From assembly GCF_016908525.1 (NCBI RefSeq), contig NZ_JAFBEB010000019.1, positions 1 through 54,899 on the forward strand: DNA of 54,899 nucleotides. The letters run 5' to 3'. Positions 9,610 to 18,378 of the stretch are shown here, piece by piece (positions within the stretch are counted from its first letter, which is position 1; each line of letters starts with the position of its first letter). The notes under the pieces were generated by a model that was not told the origin of the DNA, did not search any database, and saw only the letters and a program-made list of their open reading frames with translations. A program made the position numbers and the translations under genes. This stretch comes from Brevibacillus fulvus (GTDB lineage Bacteria; Bacillota; Bacilli; Brevibacillales; Brevibacillaceae).

Positions 9610-9905
9610 TACTGAGAAAATACAAAAAGCCCATCCCGTGATTGGGACGAGCTTGATTCTCGTGGTACCACCCAATTGCTCCACTCTCTCGCGAAAAGTG
9701 GACTTGGCAAGTCGCGGACGACCCCTCCTATAACGCAGGAAAAACGTTGCTAGCTTGCCAACGCTCAGCATTGGTTCACACGCAAAAACTCCGGGGCCAT
9801 GTTCAACTAACGCGCTTATACCGGTTTGCAGCTACCCCGGCTCTCTGAAATAAGGCAGTTTCGTCTACTCTTCCCTTCATCGTCGTAAAAGTATCTACTT
9901 GTATA
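9610..9905 (-). promoter_or_regulatory. T-box riboswitch leader of metG (methionine specifier)
   Basis: The minus strand carries the T-box sequence GGGTGGTACCACG (9661-9673), which pairs with the tRNA acceptor end. Upstream are the Stem I distal elements AGAGAGCCGGGG and AAACCGG. In the GAAC-codon context of the specifier loop stands ATG (9798-9800), the methionine codon. An overlapping terminator (9623-9652) forms when the antiterminator does not. Confidence 0.9.
9620..9652 (-). terminator. Regulated terminator of the metG T-box
   Basis: The stem pairs GCTCGTCCC with GGGATGGGC (plus-strand arms 9629-9637 and 9644-9652, two wobble pairs). TTTTTGT follows on the minus strand. It competes with the T-box antiterminator. 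Confidence 0.85.
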
Positions 9906-9911
9906 AATCTT

Positions 9912-9939
9912 ATTTTACTCTACGACGTATACTTGTAAA
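9912..9939 (-). promoter_or_regulatory. Promoter of the metG T-box transcript
   Basis: TTTACA (9934-9939) and TAAAAT (9912-9917) on the minus strand are 16 bp apart. They lie just upstream of the first T-box stem. Confidence 0.6.
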
Positions 9940-10000
9940 CCTGTTTCAGAAAAAAGCTGGAAAATTGCCAACGGCGCAGACCGCATAATAAAGAATTTTT

Positions 10001-10027
10001 TGTCGAAAAACCGACAATAATTCGACA
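10001..10027. promoter_or_regulatory. Pair of opposed Spo0A boxes between metG and abrB
   Basis: TGTCGAA (10001-10007) and TTCGACA (10021-10027) are exact Spo0A-box sequences in inverted orientation. They lie between the metG and abrB promoters, 160-190 bp upstream of the abrB -35 element. Confidence 0.4.
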
Positions 10028-10186
10028 TAATTCGATGTTTTTTTCTTTCGGTTTTCGATTTGTTTACCAGTTATTATTTTCCATATGGCTGCGCAAAAAA
10101 CCGCCGGCATTCAGGAAATTCCGTATGAATTCAAGTTATATTAGGCTTTCTAATAATTACCATTAAAAAGAATTGCAAATATTGTA

Positions 10187-10215
10187 TTGACACCTCTGGG
10201 AATCGCTGGTATGAT
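10187..10215 (+). promoter_or_regulatory. Sigma-A promoter of abrB
   Basis: TTGACA (10187-10192) and TATGAT (10210-10215) are separated by 17 bp. They lie about 95 bp upstream of the abrB start codon. Confidence 0.85.
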
Positions 10216-10231
10216 TTATTCAAACAAATTT

Positions 10232-10238
10232 TGTCGAA
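10232..10238 (+). promoter_or_regulatory. Spo0A box just downstream of the abrB promoter
   Basis: TGTCGAA lies 17 bp after the -10 hexamer, about +10 to +17. In B. subtilis, phosphorylated Spo0A represses abrB by binding boxes just downstream of the start site, so the position fits that control. Confidence 0.6.
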
Positions 10239-10310
10239 TATTGACGATATTAACAGATATAAAGTCGCTTAAAATCGACAAGCGCTACTTTTAGAGAGGA
10301 GAACACTTAC

Positions 10311-10559
10311 ATGATGAAATCAACAGGTATTGTGAGAAAAGTAGACGAGTTAGGTCGTGTTGTGATTCCGATTGAATTGCGCCGCACATTGGGTATCGCT
10401 GAAAAGGATGCGCTGGAAATCTACGTTGACGGGGAACGGATTATTTTGAAAAAATACGAACCCGCTTGTATCTTTTGCGGAAATGCAGATCGCGTTTCTC
10501 ATTTTAAAGGAAAAATCGTTTGTGAAGATTGCTTCAACGAAATGCCCGTTCGCAAGTAA
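10311..10559 (+). CDS. abrB: AbrB-family transition-state regulator with zinc-knuckle C-terminus
   Basis: The 82-residue DNA-binding protein has the swapped-hairpin AbrB domain: STGIVRKVDELGRVVIPIE and RRTLGIAEKDALEIYVD are essentially invariant. AbrB represses post-exponential genes until Spo0A switches it off at sporulation onset. Unlike B. subtilis AbrB, the C-terminal multimerisation part is replaced by a short segment with C53-x2-C56 and C71-x2-C74, probably binding one zinc. AGAGGAG precedes ATG 10311 at nine bases; a second ATG follows directly. A Spo0A box sits downstream of its promoter. It is the only plus-strand gene in this part of the backbone. Confidence 0.95.
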   Translation: MMKSTGIVRKVDELGRVVIPIELRRTLGIAEKDALEIYVDGERIILKKYEPACIFCGNADRVSHFKGKIVCEDCFNEMPVRK

Positions 10560-10582
10560 GCGGCCGGCGCTGATGGTCTACA

Positions 10583-10622
10583 TAAAAAAATGGGCAGGGA
10601 GCGATTCCCTGCCCATTTTTTT
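10583..10622. terminator. Bidirectional terminator between abrB and rsmI
   Basis: Perfect 10-bp GC-rich arms (10591-10600 and 10606-10615) are flanked by seven A on the left and seven T on the right. The hairpin can therefore end both converging transcripts. Confidence 0.92.
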
Positions 10623-10629
10623 ATGTTTT

Positions 10630-11556
10630 CTATGAATCTGCCGATGTCTCGTCTGCTTCTTCCGCTTCAGCGTTATGGTGATACTCGTAATATACTTCGC
10701 GCTTGGCCAGACCGCGATCCTCTGCAGTCTTCTTCACCGCTTCCTTGGTTGACATCCCTTGTGTGCAGTAGTGATCGACATGTTGTGGAATGCTCAACTC
10801 CTGCCACCAGCTGTTCTGTTGATCGGCTAAAGCGGACAACTGCTCAGCGGACGGTGACCAACCCGCAACCACCACGCAAAATTCCCCGCGGATTTCCCCG
10901 GTCCCTAGCCACTCGCTCAATTCGCTCAACGTCCCGCGGGCAAACTCCTCATACCGTTTTGTCAGTTCTCTGGCGATAACCGCTTCCCGATCCCCCCAGA
11001 CCTCAAGCATCGCTTCCAATGTCTTGGCGATCCGATGCGGCGCTTCATAAAACAGCAGCGTCTCCGGATAACGTTGCAAGCGCACCAGTTCTTCCCGCCG
11101 CTCTTTTTTCTCGCGAGGCAAAAAACCGTAGAACAGGAAGCGCTCTGTGGGCAGACCGGAGGCAATTAAAGCGGTTAACGCGGCATTTGCTCCCGGAATC
11201 GGCACGACCGGATAACCAGCGGAAACGGCGTCTCTGACAAGGTCGGCTCCCGGATCGGAAATGGCCGGAAGTCCCGCATCACTCACCAGCGCTATTTTTT
11301 TGCCTTCCTCCAACAATTGGAGCAGACCGGCTCCACTTGCCGTTTTGTTATGCTCGTGATAGCTGACTGTCCGCTTTTCAATTTGAAAATGTGTCAACAA
11401 TTTGCGTGTTTGCCTCGTATCTTCACATGCAATCAAGTCCACTTCGCGCAAAACCGCCAGCCCTCTGGCCGTCATATCGTCCAGATTGCCAATCGGCGTG
11501 GCAACGAGATACAGGATACCCGATTGATCGTTATGAAAGCTTCGCTGCACATTCAT
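10630..11556 (-). CDS. rsmI: RsmI, 16S rRNA C1402 2'-O-methyltransferase
   Basis: This tetrapyrrole-methylase-fold enzyme adds the 2'-O-methyl group to C1402 of 16S rRNA in the P site. The sequence shows [46 protein letters not shown] and [18 protein letters not shown], all diagnostic of RsmI/YraL. The 308-residue form starts at ATG 11556, which aligns with relatives; a further ATG four codons up abuts the AAAGG motif. It overlaps the end of the GIY-YIG gene by 26 bp, indicating coupling within the yabA-yabB-yazA-rsmI run. The last 20 residues are acidic and variable. Confidence 0.95.
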   Translation of the reverse strand: MNVQRSFHNDQSGILYLVATPIGNLDDMTARGLAVLREVDLIACEDTRQTRKLLTHFQIEKRTVSYHEHNKTASGAGLLQLLEEGKKIALVSDAGLPAISDPGADLVRDAVSAGYPVVPIPGANAALTALIASGLPTERFLFYGFLPREKKERREELVRLQRYPETLLFYEAPHRIAKTLEAMLEVWGDREAVIARELTKRYEEFARGTLSELSEWLGTGEIRGEFCVVVAGWSPSAEQLSALADQQNSWWQELSIPQHVDHYCTQGMSTKEAVKKTAEDRGLAKREVYYEYHHNAEAEEADETSADS

Positions 11557-11854
11557 CCGTGTCCACATCCTTTAATTTTTCAAGGCCTTGCACTTTGACC
11601 AGCAGTTCCTTTTGTTCACGGGACAGCCGCTTGATCGCTTCCTCCCGCCTCTGTCCCCAGGAGCGGCTTTCTCCTTCTTCCATATAAACAAGTTTGACCG
11701 GCCCGCGCCCTCGTGTATATTTGGCTCCTCTGCCTGAGTTATGCTGATTGATTCGTCGAAGCAGTTCGGTCGTGTATCCGGTATAGTATGTATTATCCGC
11801 ACATTGCAAAATGTATACAAAATGCCCTTTATGTGAGGGAATCCCGCTTTCCAT
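11531..11854 (-). CDS. yazA: GIY-YIG nuclease-superfamily protein (YazA/UPF0213)
   Basis: The 107-residue single-domain protein has the GIY-YIG core [17 protein letters not shown], then [20 protein letters not shown] and the [10 protein letters not shown]-type helix, in the order of UPF0213. Family members belong to the structure-specific nuclease superfamily related to SLX1; the physiological role is unknown. ATG 11854 is preferred, giving a 26-bp overlap with the upstream methyltransferase gene; a longer reading frame has no homology support. The gene is embedded between yabB and rsmI, so it is co-translated with an rRNA/tRNA-modification set. Confidence 0.9.
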   Translation of the reverse strand: MESGIPSHKGHFVYILQCADNTYYTGYTTELLRRINQHNSGRGAKYTRGRGPVKLVYMEEGESRSWGQRREEAIKRLSREQKELLVKVQGLEKLKDVDTDECAAKLS

Positions 11855-12596
11855 AGTAAATTTCCTGCAACTCCTCGCAATAAACCTCGCCATGGTCGTA
11901 GACGATCAATGGCGGCTGAATCCGCAATTCCGGCTTACCACCGCGAATTCCTTCGATCAGCATCATGTTCGGTTCCGCATCTTTGCGCGGATGCACAAAC
12001 CGCAGACGTTTCGGTTCAATCCCATATGTCCGCATCAGCGAAATAATCTCGATTAAGCGAGTCGCCCGATGGACAATGGCAATCTTTCCTCCGTTTTTGG
12101 CCAGTTGGCTGCTGACTCGAATCACGTCCTCCAAATTCAGCAAAACTTCATGGCGAGCCAAGCGTTTATGGATATTCTCGTTCTTCTCGCCGCCATTATC
12201 CGGCATATAGGGAGGATTGCACGTGATCAAGTCAAACTGCCCATGGCCGAACAGTTTTACCGCCTCCTTCACATCCCCGTGCACCAGCTTGATTCGCTCC
12301 TCCAGACCGTTCAGCTTCACGCTGCGACACGCCATATCATACAGTCGCTCCTGAATCTCGATGCCGTGAAAAACCGCTTCGCCTGACCGTGTGCTCATAA
12401 TCAAGGGAATCGCCCCATTGCCCGTACACAAATCTACTACGCGTCCCCGGTGGGGTACGGAGGCAAATCTCCCCAAGAGCACAGCATCCATGGAAAAGCA
12501 AAACACTTCATGGCTTTGAATGATTTTCAGATTGTGCGTCAACAAGTCATCAATCCGCTCGGTCTCCCGCAAGGTGACATCATGTTCCCAATTCAT
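11829..12596 (-). CDS. YabB-type class I SAM methyltransferase (TrmN6-like)
   Basis: This 255-residue Rossmann-fold methyltransferase has the SAM loop DLCTGNG (55-61) and the N6-adenine motif NPPY (127-130). NPPY enzymes methylate exocyclic amino groups; the closest characterised relative is E. coli TrmN6 acting on A37 of tRNA-Val, so tRNA is the likely but unproven substrate. ATG 12596 has GGAG ten bases upstream and matches the family N-terminus. A hairpin terminator stands between it and yabA, so it may be transcribed partly by read-through. It overlaps yazA by 26 bp. Confidence 0.9.
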   Translation of the reverse strand: MNWEHDVTLRETERIDDLLTHNLKIIQSHEVFCFSMDAVLLGRFASVPHRGRVVDLCTGNGAIPLIMSTRSGEAVFHGIEIQERLYDMACRSVKLNGLEERIKLVHGDVKEAVKLFGHGQFDLITCNPPYMPDNGGEKNENIHKRLARHEVLLNLEDVIRVSSQLAKNGGKIAIVHRATRLIEIISLMRTYGIEPKRLRFVHPRKDAEPNMMLIEGIRGGKPELRIQPPLIVYDHGEVYCEELQEIYYGKRDSLT

Positions 12597-12626
12597 ACAA
12601 TGAGCGCTCCTTTGTTGGCTGCTGTT

Positions 12627-12668
12627 CAGAAAAAGCGACCTGTCCTTCCGCAAGGTTCAGGTCGCTTT
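12627..12668 (-). terminator. Intra-cluster terminator between yabA and yabB
   Basis: Arms AAAGCGACCTG (12632-12642) and CAGGTCGCTTT (12658-12668) form an 11-bp stem followed by T residues on the minus strand. It would end or attenuate the transcript coming from yabA. Confidence 0.75.
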
Positions 12669-12679
12669 GATTATTTTGC

Positions 12680-13057
12680 TTATTTACTGGTTCCTCCGCT
12701 GAGAAAAGAAAGACAAAACAAACAGTCTCCCTCTTTGCGCAAGCTTCCGTAATGTACGTTGCAGATATGAAATCCTTCTGCGTACAACCGCGCCAGGTTG
12801 TCGTAACCTTCACCGACGACAACCTTCTTCTCCCTCCGCTTCTCGGCAGGAGATGTTTTCAGCTTCTGATCTTGCGGCTTCGCACTTGCTTCTTTCGTTT
12901 CAATCCGGTTTCGGAGATGTTGATTCTCAACATGAAGCGCTGCATTTTCCTCCATCAGATTGACGATCACATCTTTCAGTTCTCCGATTTCCCGATACAA
13001 ATCACCAATTCGTTCTTCTATACTCGCCATCTTGACGAAGATCTCACGTTTATCCAC
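12680..13057 (-). CDS. yabA: YabA, DNA replication initiation control protein
   Basis: YabA restrains over-initiation by binding DnaA and the sliding clamp DnaN. The 125-residue product shows an N-terminal leucine-zipper coiled coil (about 12-55; repeated L/I/V heptads), a charged linker, and a C-terminal zinc module with H97, C99, C112 and C115 in [10 protein letters not shown] and [11 protein letters not shown] 13057 is selected because it gives the family start MDKREIF and has GGGGTG close upstream. It sits after ricT in the conserved holB-ricT-yabA order. Confidence 0.95.
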   Translation of the reverse strand: MDKREIFVKMASIEERIGDLYREIGELKDVIVNLMEENAALHVENQHLRNRIETKEASAKPQDQKLKTSPAEKRREKKVVVGEGYDNLARLYAEGFHICNVHYGSLRKEGDCLFCLSFLSGGTSK

Positions 13058-13092
13058 GTCTTCACCCCATCTCCGGACCGATGCACTTACAC

Positions 13093-13911
13093 TCAATCTA
13101 TCACTTCTGGAAATCCTACAACAATTTCATCAAGGGCAAATTCCAATATGCGAGTTGTCTCGTTTAATTCGATTTGAGCTGTCGAATCAAGAATATTAAC
13201 AGAGACTACTTTTCCTAATCCCAACGGTGTAGTTACCACCGTACCCAAATCAGGCAGTTCCTCTTTCGTAGCCTCGTAGTTGTCGTTTTCATATTTCAAA
13301 CAGCACATTAAGCGTCCACACAAACCGGATATTTTGGCCGGATTTAACGAAAGATTTTGATCCTTGGCCATTTTAATCGAAACTGGCTCAAAATCGCCGA
13401 GAAACGTTGAGCAACAAAGCAAACGGCCGCAGGGTCCAATGCCTCCCAGCATTTTCGCCTCATCGCGAACGCCGATTTGTCTCAGTTCAATACGCGTCCG
13501 GAAAACGGCAGCAAGGTCTTTGACCAGTTCCCGAAAATCAACTCTTCCGTCTGCGGTAAAGTAAAAAATGATTTTATTCCGGTCAAATGTATATTCGACA
13601 TCAACCAGTTTCATCTCAAGATTGTGCTCTTTAATTTTTGTTTGGCAAATGGCAAAGGCGTTTTTGGCGGCCTGCTTGTTTTCTTCTACTTTCAACGCAT
13701 CCCGCTGATCCGCAATGCGAATCACTTTCTTTAAAGGCAAGACGACATCGTTTTCCGATACGCTCTTTTGTCCGACGACCACTTTTCCGTACTCGATTCC
13801 TCTGGCCGTCTCGACAATCACATGCGAATCCTTTTCAATTACCAGCGAATCGGGATCAAAATAATAAATTTTTCCCGCCTTTTTGAATCGTACACCTACA
13901 ACCTCATACAA
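13093..13911 (-). CDS. ricT: RicT (YaaT), RNase Y regulatory complex subunit
   Basis: The 272-residue PSP1-domain protein forms the RicA-RicF-RicT complex, which steers RNase Y mRNA cleavage and stimulates the sporulation phosphorelay and competence. It carries six clustered cysteines (161, 166, 167, 198, 203, 204) in [10 protein letters not shown] and GLCGRLMCC, the ligands of the iron-sulfur clusters known for this complex. TTG 13911 is used, with AGGAGGG at seven bases; the nearby ATG is out of frame. It overlaps the termination region of holB by a few bases' distance, so translation is tightly linked. Confidence 0.95.
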   Translation of the reverse strand: MYEVVGVRFKKAGKIYYFDPDSLVIEKDSHVIVETARGIEYGKVVVGQKSVSENDVVLPLKKVIRIADQRDALKVEENKQAAKNAFAICQTKIKEHNLEMKLVDVEYTFDRNKIIFYFTADGRVDFRELVKDLAAVFRTRIELRQIGVRDEAKMLGGIGPCGRLLCCSTFLGDFEPVSIKMAKDQNLSLNPAKISGLCGRLMCCLKYENDNYEATKEELPDLGTVVTTPLGLGKVVSVNILDSTAQIELNETTRILEFALDEIVVGFPEVID

Positions 13912-13914
13912 ACA

Positions 13915-14895
13915 TTATCCCTCCTGGATTTGAAGAACCAACCGCTCCAACGCCAATTGGGGACTGGCGTTTCGCTCTATCCGATTTTTCGTATCCATGA
14001 CCACTTCCATTGCGTGCAAAAGCTCTGCTTTGGTCCAAGCCAAGGCCTGTCCTTGAAGCACATCCTGTTGGTCGCTATTGATGAGATAAGCGAGTCTTCC
14101 AACTTGCACGTATAAAATATCGCGAAGCCAAAGGATGAGCAAATCCAGAAAGAGGGGCAGTTCCTCCTTTAATCGATCATTTTTTTGCCAAAAATCTTGT
14201 ATAGTAAACAACACCGTTGAATTCGGCATCTTGATATCCTGAATTAATTGTATCATTATATTTCGGAGCTGTGCAAACCATTCTGACTGGCTAAGCGCCC
14301 GCGCCTCATCCAAATATGTTGTTATTTGGGAAGCTGCTTTGGCCATACCTTCCGCGATTCCCTCTGCTCGCAGCTTGTCTGCGATCCAGTCAGGAGGCAA
14401 CGGCGAAAAAGAAACCAGCTGACACCGCGACAAGATGGTCGACAACAGCGCATGGCTGTTTTCCGTAAGCAAAATCGCGATCACTCCGGAAGGCGGTTCT
14501 TCCAAAAACTTCAGCAAGCTGTTTGCTGCCTGTACGGTCATCTTGTCAATATGTTCAATAATGTATACCTTATAAAAAGACTCTACCGACCGCATTGCCA
14601 TTTCCTTTTGCAAGGCGCGGATCTGGTCGATCTTGATCGAGGCCCCATCGGGAGTAATAATATGGACGTCAGAGTGATTCCCGGCATCAATACGACGGCA
14701 TTGCAGGCACGCGCCGCATGCATCTCCCTTGTTTTCCGTGCAGAACAGTGATTTGGCCAGATGCAAAGCCATCCGCATTTTACCGGAACCTCTCGGACCA
14801 GCAAACAGATAAGCGTGAGCCAACCGATCGTTGCGCAAGCTGGCGGCCAACAGTTCGGCTACCCTCGGCTGTTCAGCGAATTTCTTCCATGTCAT
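13915..14895 (-). CDS. holB: DNA polymerase III delta' subunit
   Basis: The delta' subunit of the clamp-loader complex positions the tau subunits that load the sliding clamp. The 326-residue product has an AAA+ domain with a Walker A-like GPRGSGK (33-39), a zinc module with CGACLQC, the EHIDKM variant of Walker B and the SRC sensor motif (LSRCQ). A helical C-terminal collar domain follows. ATG 14895 has a GGCAGGA site upstream. It follows yaaR by 13 bp and precedes ricT directly, inside the tmk-darA-yaaR-holB operon. Confidence 0.94.
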   Translation of the reverse strand: MTWKKFAEQPRVAELLAASLRNDRLAHAYLFAGPRGSGKMRMALHLAKSLFCTENKGDACGACLQCRRIDAGNHSDVHIITPDGASIKIDQIRALQKEMAMRSVESFYKVYIIEHIDKMTVQAANSLLKFLEEPPSGVIAILLTENSHALLSTILSRCQLVSFSPLPPDWIADKLRAEGIAEGMAKAASQITTYLDEARALSQSEWFAQLRNIMIQLIQDIKMPNSTVLFTIQDFWQKNDRLKEELPLFLDLLILWLRDILYVQVGRLAYLINSDQQDVLQGQALAWTKAELLHAMEVVMDTKNRIERNASPQLALERLVLQIQEG

Positions 14896-14908
14896 CTTTT
14901 TTTCCTGC

Positions 14909-15355
14909 CTAAAAATACAGATTTATTAACAGTCCGCGAATTTCGCCGATCCGTGCCAACAAATCGATCGTGGGAGCCTGTTCAGCCAGCAGCTGATCGG
15001 CCATCTCCAACAACTGACCATCGACTTCCTTGATAATTTTATACAAGCGGCTTCTGCCGCGTCGGTTGACGCCGCGCCGATCGTCGAGGGCGACACCATA
15101 TCTGACGGCTTCTTCCATGAATCGCTTGACCAGCGCTTTATATTGATAAAAATCGCGGACGGAACGGGAACGGGCGAGGAGCTGTCCCTGTCTGTCAATA
15201 TCGTTAAGAAGTTTTGTTATCCGCTCTTCCGACATCCGCTGGTCTTCGCTTGAGACCAAATCACCAAAACTTACCTTCTCCAGATGTTGGTTTTTGCGCG
15301 GATCATTCGTTTTGACAGGCTCAATTTTTGCTCGCATTCCGTCACTAATCTTCAT
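14909..15355 (-). CDS. yaaR: YaaR-family protein (DUF327)
   Basis: This 148-residue conserved Firmicute protein has unknown function. The DUF327 pattern is visible: KVSFGDLV near the N-terminus, RSVRDFYQYKALVKRFMEEA in the middle, and RLYKIIKEVDGQL with GLLINLYF at the end. It is mostly helical and charged, without signal or membrane segment, so it should be cytoplasmic. ATG 15355 is preceded by GGAGGTA. Its constant placement between darA and holB suggests a link to replication or to c-di-AMP signalling, but nothing in the sequence proves it. Confidence 0.9.
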   Translation of the reverse strand: MKISDGMRAKIEPVKTNDPRKNQHLEKVSFGDLVSSEDQRMSEERITKLLNDIDRQGQLLARSRSVRDFYQYKALVKRFMEEAVRYGVALDDRRGVNRRGRSRLYKIIKEVDGQLLEMADQLLAEQAPTIDLLARIGEIRGLLINLYF

Positions 15356-15405
15356 ATTGCTACCTCCGCCGATTTCCGGTCACGAACCATCTCAAACTAT
15401 AAGGA

Positions 15406-15735
15406 TTAAAACGAATGGAATTGTTCCACGTCAAGCACGAACACAGCGGCACCGCCCACCTGGACTTCCAGCGGATAAGGCATAAAAGAATCAACTGCAT
15501 TCCCTAGCGGAGATACTGGTGTTACCATCTGTTTTCGCGACTTGCAACTGTGCTGAATAATATCAATCACATCTGGTATCTTTTCATCAGTGGTTCCCAC
15601 CAGAAATGTGGTGTTCCCCGCACGCAAAAAGCCACCCGTACTTGCTAGTCTGGTTGCCCGATAACCTTTTTTTACCAGCATTTGTGATAAACGCGCGCTG
15701 TCCTTGTCCTGTACCACGGCAATCACCATTTTCAT
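15406..15735 (-). CDS. darA: DarA/PstA (YaaQ), PII-like c-di-AMP receptor
   Basis: The 109-residue trimeric PII-like protein binds cyclic di-AMP. The sequence shows the start MKMVIAVVQDKDSARL, the T-loop region GFLRAGNTTFLVGT and the B-loop SRKQMVTP. The last strand AVFVLDVEQF is typical of YaaQ/DarA. Its downstream target is still unclear in the family. ATG 15735 has AAGGGTGAG upstream. It lies between tmk and yaaR, the conserved arrangement, with a 143-bp gap from tmk. Confidence 0.95.
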   Translation of the reverse strand: MKMVIAVVQDKDSARLSQMLVKKGYRATRLASTGGFLRAGNTTFLVGTTDEKIPDVIDIIQHSCKSRKQMVTPVSPLGNAVDSFMPYPLEVQVGGAAVFVLDVEQFHSF

Positions 15736-15878
15736 TGTATCTCACCCTTTCCGCTTTGTTTATGTTACTTTCTGGGAAGCAGGATACTGTAATGACTTTT
15801 GATATATTTATGTCGGCTGTGCTCCAAGTGAAACTGATCTATTGATAATATTATACAGCATGTACATAGTAAATTTGA

Positions 15879-16514
15879 TTAAAACATTTTTAAACGGTGC
15901 CTGAGGATGTTTCGAACTTCTGCGATGACATCGTCAAGCGGCTGATTTGCCTTGATCACCTGAATACGCTCGGGGAACCTTTCCACCAGTCGCAAGTATC
16001 CCTCGCGCACCCGATGATGGAAAGCCAAACCTTCCAGGTCAAGCCGGTTTATCTCCCGCTGCTTGTTCGCATGTATCCGCGCCAAGCCTTCCTCCGGCAA
16101 AATATCAAAATACAAGGTCAAATCGGGCATATGCTGTTCAATCGCAAACTGATTAATTGCGAACACTTCCTCTACGCCCAATTCTCTGGCAAACCCTTGG
16201 TAGGCAAGACTGCTGTCAATAAACCGATCGCACAGTACAATCTTGCCGGCTTCCAAAGCAGGAAGTACTTTTTCAACCAAGTGCTGTCTCCTTGCCGCTG
16301 CGTACAGGAGCGCTTCCGTGCGCGGGTCCATGCTGGTGTTTTTTTTATCGAGGATAATCGCACGAATCTGTTCCGCGATCTCTATCCCACCCGGTTCTCG
16401 CGTCAGGACAGCGGCATACCCGCTATTTTTCAAATCTTGTTCAATCCGCTCCAGCACAGTGGTTTTGCCGGCGCCCTCGCCCCCTTCAACAGTGATAAAT
16501 ATCCCTTTATTCAC
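15879..16514 (-). CDS. tmk: Thymidylate kinase
   Basis: The 211-residue enzyme phosphorylates dTMP to dTDP for DNA synthesis. It has the P-loop GGEGAGKT (11-18), the catalytic DRF motif (96-98) followed by SSLAYQG, and a C-terminal LID region with [13 protein letters not shown] 16514 is the best start: GGAGGG lies six bases upstream and the product then begins [11 protein letters not shown] like its relatives. It follows the decarboxylase gene by 47 bp and precedes darA. Confidence 0.96.
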   Translation of the reverse strand: MNKGIFITVEGGEGAGKTTVLERIEQDLKNSGYAAVLTREPGGIEIAEQIRAIILDKKNTSMDPRTEALLYAAARRQHLVEKVLPALEAGKIVLCDRFIDSSLAYQGFARELGVEEVFAINQFAIEQHMPDLTLYFDILPEEGLARIHANKQREINRLDLEGLAFHHRVREGYLRLVERFPERIQVIKANQPLDDVIAEVRNILRHRLKMF

Positions 16515-16561
16515 ACAGATCCCTCCAGCTGTTATCCATACTGCCATCACTCGAAAATTTG

Positions 16562-18037
16562 TTATTCAAGCACCCCGATCATCTGCAGGGAGGAATCATG
16601 TATCCCCTGGAATCTCGCACCGCCCTTGCGAAGTTCGCCCAACAGCGACAGCACGTCAGCGTCAATCCGTTCCCCTGGCACCAGCAGCGGAATCCCTGGC
16701 GGATAGGGGATGACCATTTCTCCACAAATGCAGTCTTCTGCTTCTTCCAACGGAACGAACCGTTTCTTTCGTTCAATCGCCTCATGCATCGGGACAAGCT
16801 GTACCCGCAAGAAATCGGAAGTCAGCACGCCCGTTTGAAAAATGACTGCCGGATTGCTCTCTGTCATCGGCAAGCAACTTTCCAAGGCTTGATACAGTTT
16901 GTCTAGGTCCTGTTGGCTGGTTCCGTAGGAAGCAACCAGCAGCAAATGCCGCAGTTCAGCCAATTCGGGATAAATTCCGTGCTCTTCCAATCTTGTTTGC
17001 AGCTGATATCCGTTCAGCTGTGCCGTCTGCAAACAGATTAACAGCTTGAGCGGATCAAGCGTAGTATAAACGCTGTTTCCCGTCATCTCCGCCAAACGGA
17101 GCCATGTCCACTGACGCAACCGCTCGCGCAGATGAGCCACATTGGCAAGCACCCGATCCAATGCTTTGGCCCCCTCCAGCACCATGTACCTTCTGGCCAA
17201 ATCAAGCGACGCCATCAAAGGATAGGAAGGGCTCGATGATTGGAGCATGGACAAAATCCGGTAAAGTCGATCCCGATCCAACAAAGTTCCTTGTACATGC
17301 AGCATCGACGACATCGTCATCGCTGTCCCCATCTTATGAGTCGACTGCACCGCGGCATCAGCCCCCGCCTGCATCGCTGACTGCGGCAAAGCCGGATGGA
17401 GCCCGTAATGAGCACCATGCGCCTCATCAACGAGCAATGGCACACCGTGTCGGTGTACCGTCGCCGCCATTTTTTCCAGATCAATCCCCATACCGTAATA
17501 GGTCGGATTGGTCAAAAATACCGCTTTGGCATCGGGATGTGCCTGCAAAGCTCGTTCCACATCCTCACGCCGCAGACAGGCTGCCACTCCCGTCTCCAGA
17601 TCAACCGCCGGCACGAGGAATACCGGTTCCGCCTGTGCCAAAATGATTCCATTGTAGACCGATTTATGACAGTTGCGTTGCACAATTATTTTTTCACCCG
17701 GTTTGCAAACCGCCATGATCAGCGCGATGTTGCCAACTGTACTCCCCCCGACAAGAAAACGGGTCTGCTCAGCGCCGAACGCCTCCGCTGCCAGCATCTG
17801 CGCCTCTTCAATGACTCCATCCGCATGATGCAAATCGTCCAAACCGGATATTTCCGTCAAATCAAGCGGCAACAATGTTTGAAACCGCGCTTTTCCTACA
17901 CGGTCAAAACTGCGGCCCATTTTATGGCCAGGAACATGAAAGGGATGGGGATCACTTCCCGCATGGCGCTCCAGAGCCTCGTAAAGCGGGGCACGCAGCT
18001 GTCTTTGAAAAAATGATGTTTCTTCTCGCCGTTCCAT
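16562..18037 (-). CDS. Orn/Lys/Arg decarboxylase family protein (YaaO-like)
   Basis: This PLP-dependent fold-type I decarboxylase of the short (about 490 residue) Gram-positive type related to SpeA/YaaO makes cadaverine, agmatine or putrescine from basic amino acids; which substrate applies cannot be read from sequence. It starts with [10 protein letters not shown] and [11 protein letters not shown], has GGSTVGN for phosphate binding, VDEAHGAH with the pyridine-binding aspartate D204, and the Schiff-base lysine K235 in STHKM. ATG 18037 has AGGAGG nine bases upstream. It lies between gin and tmk, the position of yaaO in B. subtilis. Confidence 0.93.
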   Translation of the reverse strand: MERREETSFFQRQLRAPLYEALERHAGSDPHPFHVPGHKMGRSFDRVGKARFQTLLPLDLTEISGLDDLHHADGVIEEAQMLAAEAFGAEQTRFLVGGSTVGNIALIMAVCKPGEKIIVQRNCHKSVYNGIILAQAEPVFLVPAVDLETGVAACLRREDVERALQAHPDAKAVFLTNPTYYGMGIDLEKMAATVHRHGVPLLVDEAHGAHYGLHPALPQSAMQAGADAAVQSTHKMGTAMTMSSMLHVQGTLLDRDRLYRILSMLQSSSPSYPLMASLDLARRYMVLEGAKALDRVLANVAHLRERLRQWTWLRLAEMTGNSVYTTLDPLKLLICLQTAQLNGYQLQTRLEEHGIYPELAELRHLLLVASYGTSQQDLDKLYQALESCLPMTESNPAVIFQTGVLTSDFLRVQLVPMHEAIERKKRFVPLEEAEDCICGEMVIPYPPGIPLLVPGERIDADVLSLLGELRKGGARFQGIHDSSLQMIGVLE

Positions 18038-18109
18038 TGCTCCCGACCTCCTGCTATCTTTCCTGATCCATTGTAACATGAAGCACAGCGGTTTTGATGC
18101 CATCCAACT

Positions 18110-18145
18110 CGAAAAAGGACACCGGGCGCCCCGATGTCCTTTTAT
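18110..18145 (-). terminator. Terminator after gin
   Basis: Arms at 18112-18121 and 18135-18143 (with an inner GGG/CCC pair) form a hairpin followed by five T on the minus strand. It separates gin from the decarboxylase gene. Confidence 0.7.
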
Positions 18146-18160
18146 GTTCCATTCCAACGT

Positions 18161-18343
18161 TTATGCATTTTTTTTCAACCAAATTTGCCTCATTTGGTGA
18201 ATGAAAAACGGATACTTCGCGTCATTCACATCTGTTTTGACCATCTCTTGCTCACATGGCTGACAGATGAACTGTTCACAAATGGCGATGCCGACTTCCC
18301 GCTCTTCGCCACAGACGATACAGCACTGCGTAACCCTTTCCAT
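18161..18343 (-). CDS. gin: Gin (CsfB), anti-sigma-G factor
   Basis: The 60-residue zinc protein blocks premature activity of the late forespore sigma factor sigma-G (and sigma-E) during sporulation. Cysteine pairs C8-x2-C11 and C27-x2-C30 in CCIVCGEE and FICQPC match the zinc-knuckle layout of Gin/CsfB; the rest diverges, as usual. ATG 18343 is preceded by AGGGTAGGG. It follows the UDP-glucose-dehydrogenase-like gene by 35 bp and has its own terminator. Its position between bofA and yaaO agrees with B. subtilis. Confidence 0.88.
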   Translation of the reverse strand: MERVTQCCIVCGEEREVGIAICEQFICQPCEQEMVKTDVNDAKYPFFIHQMRQIWLKKNA

Positions 18344-18378
18344 AGATGAACCCTACCCTCTACATAGTCTAACAACCA

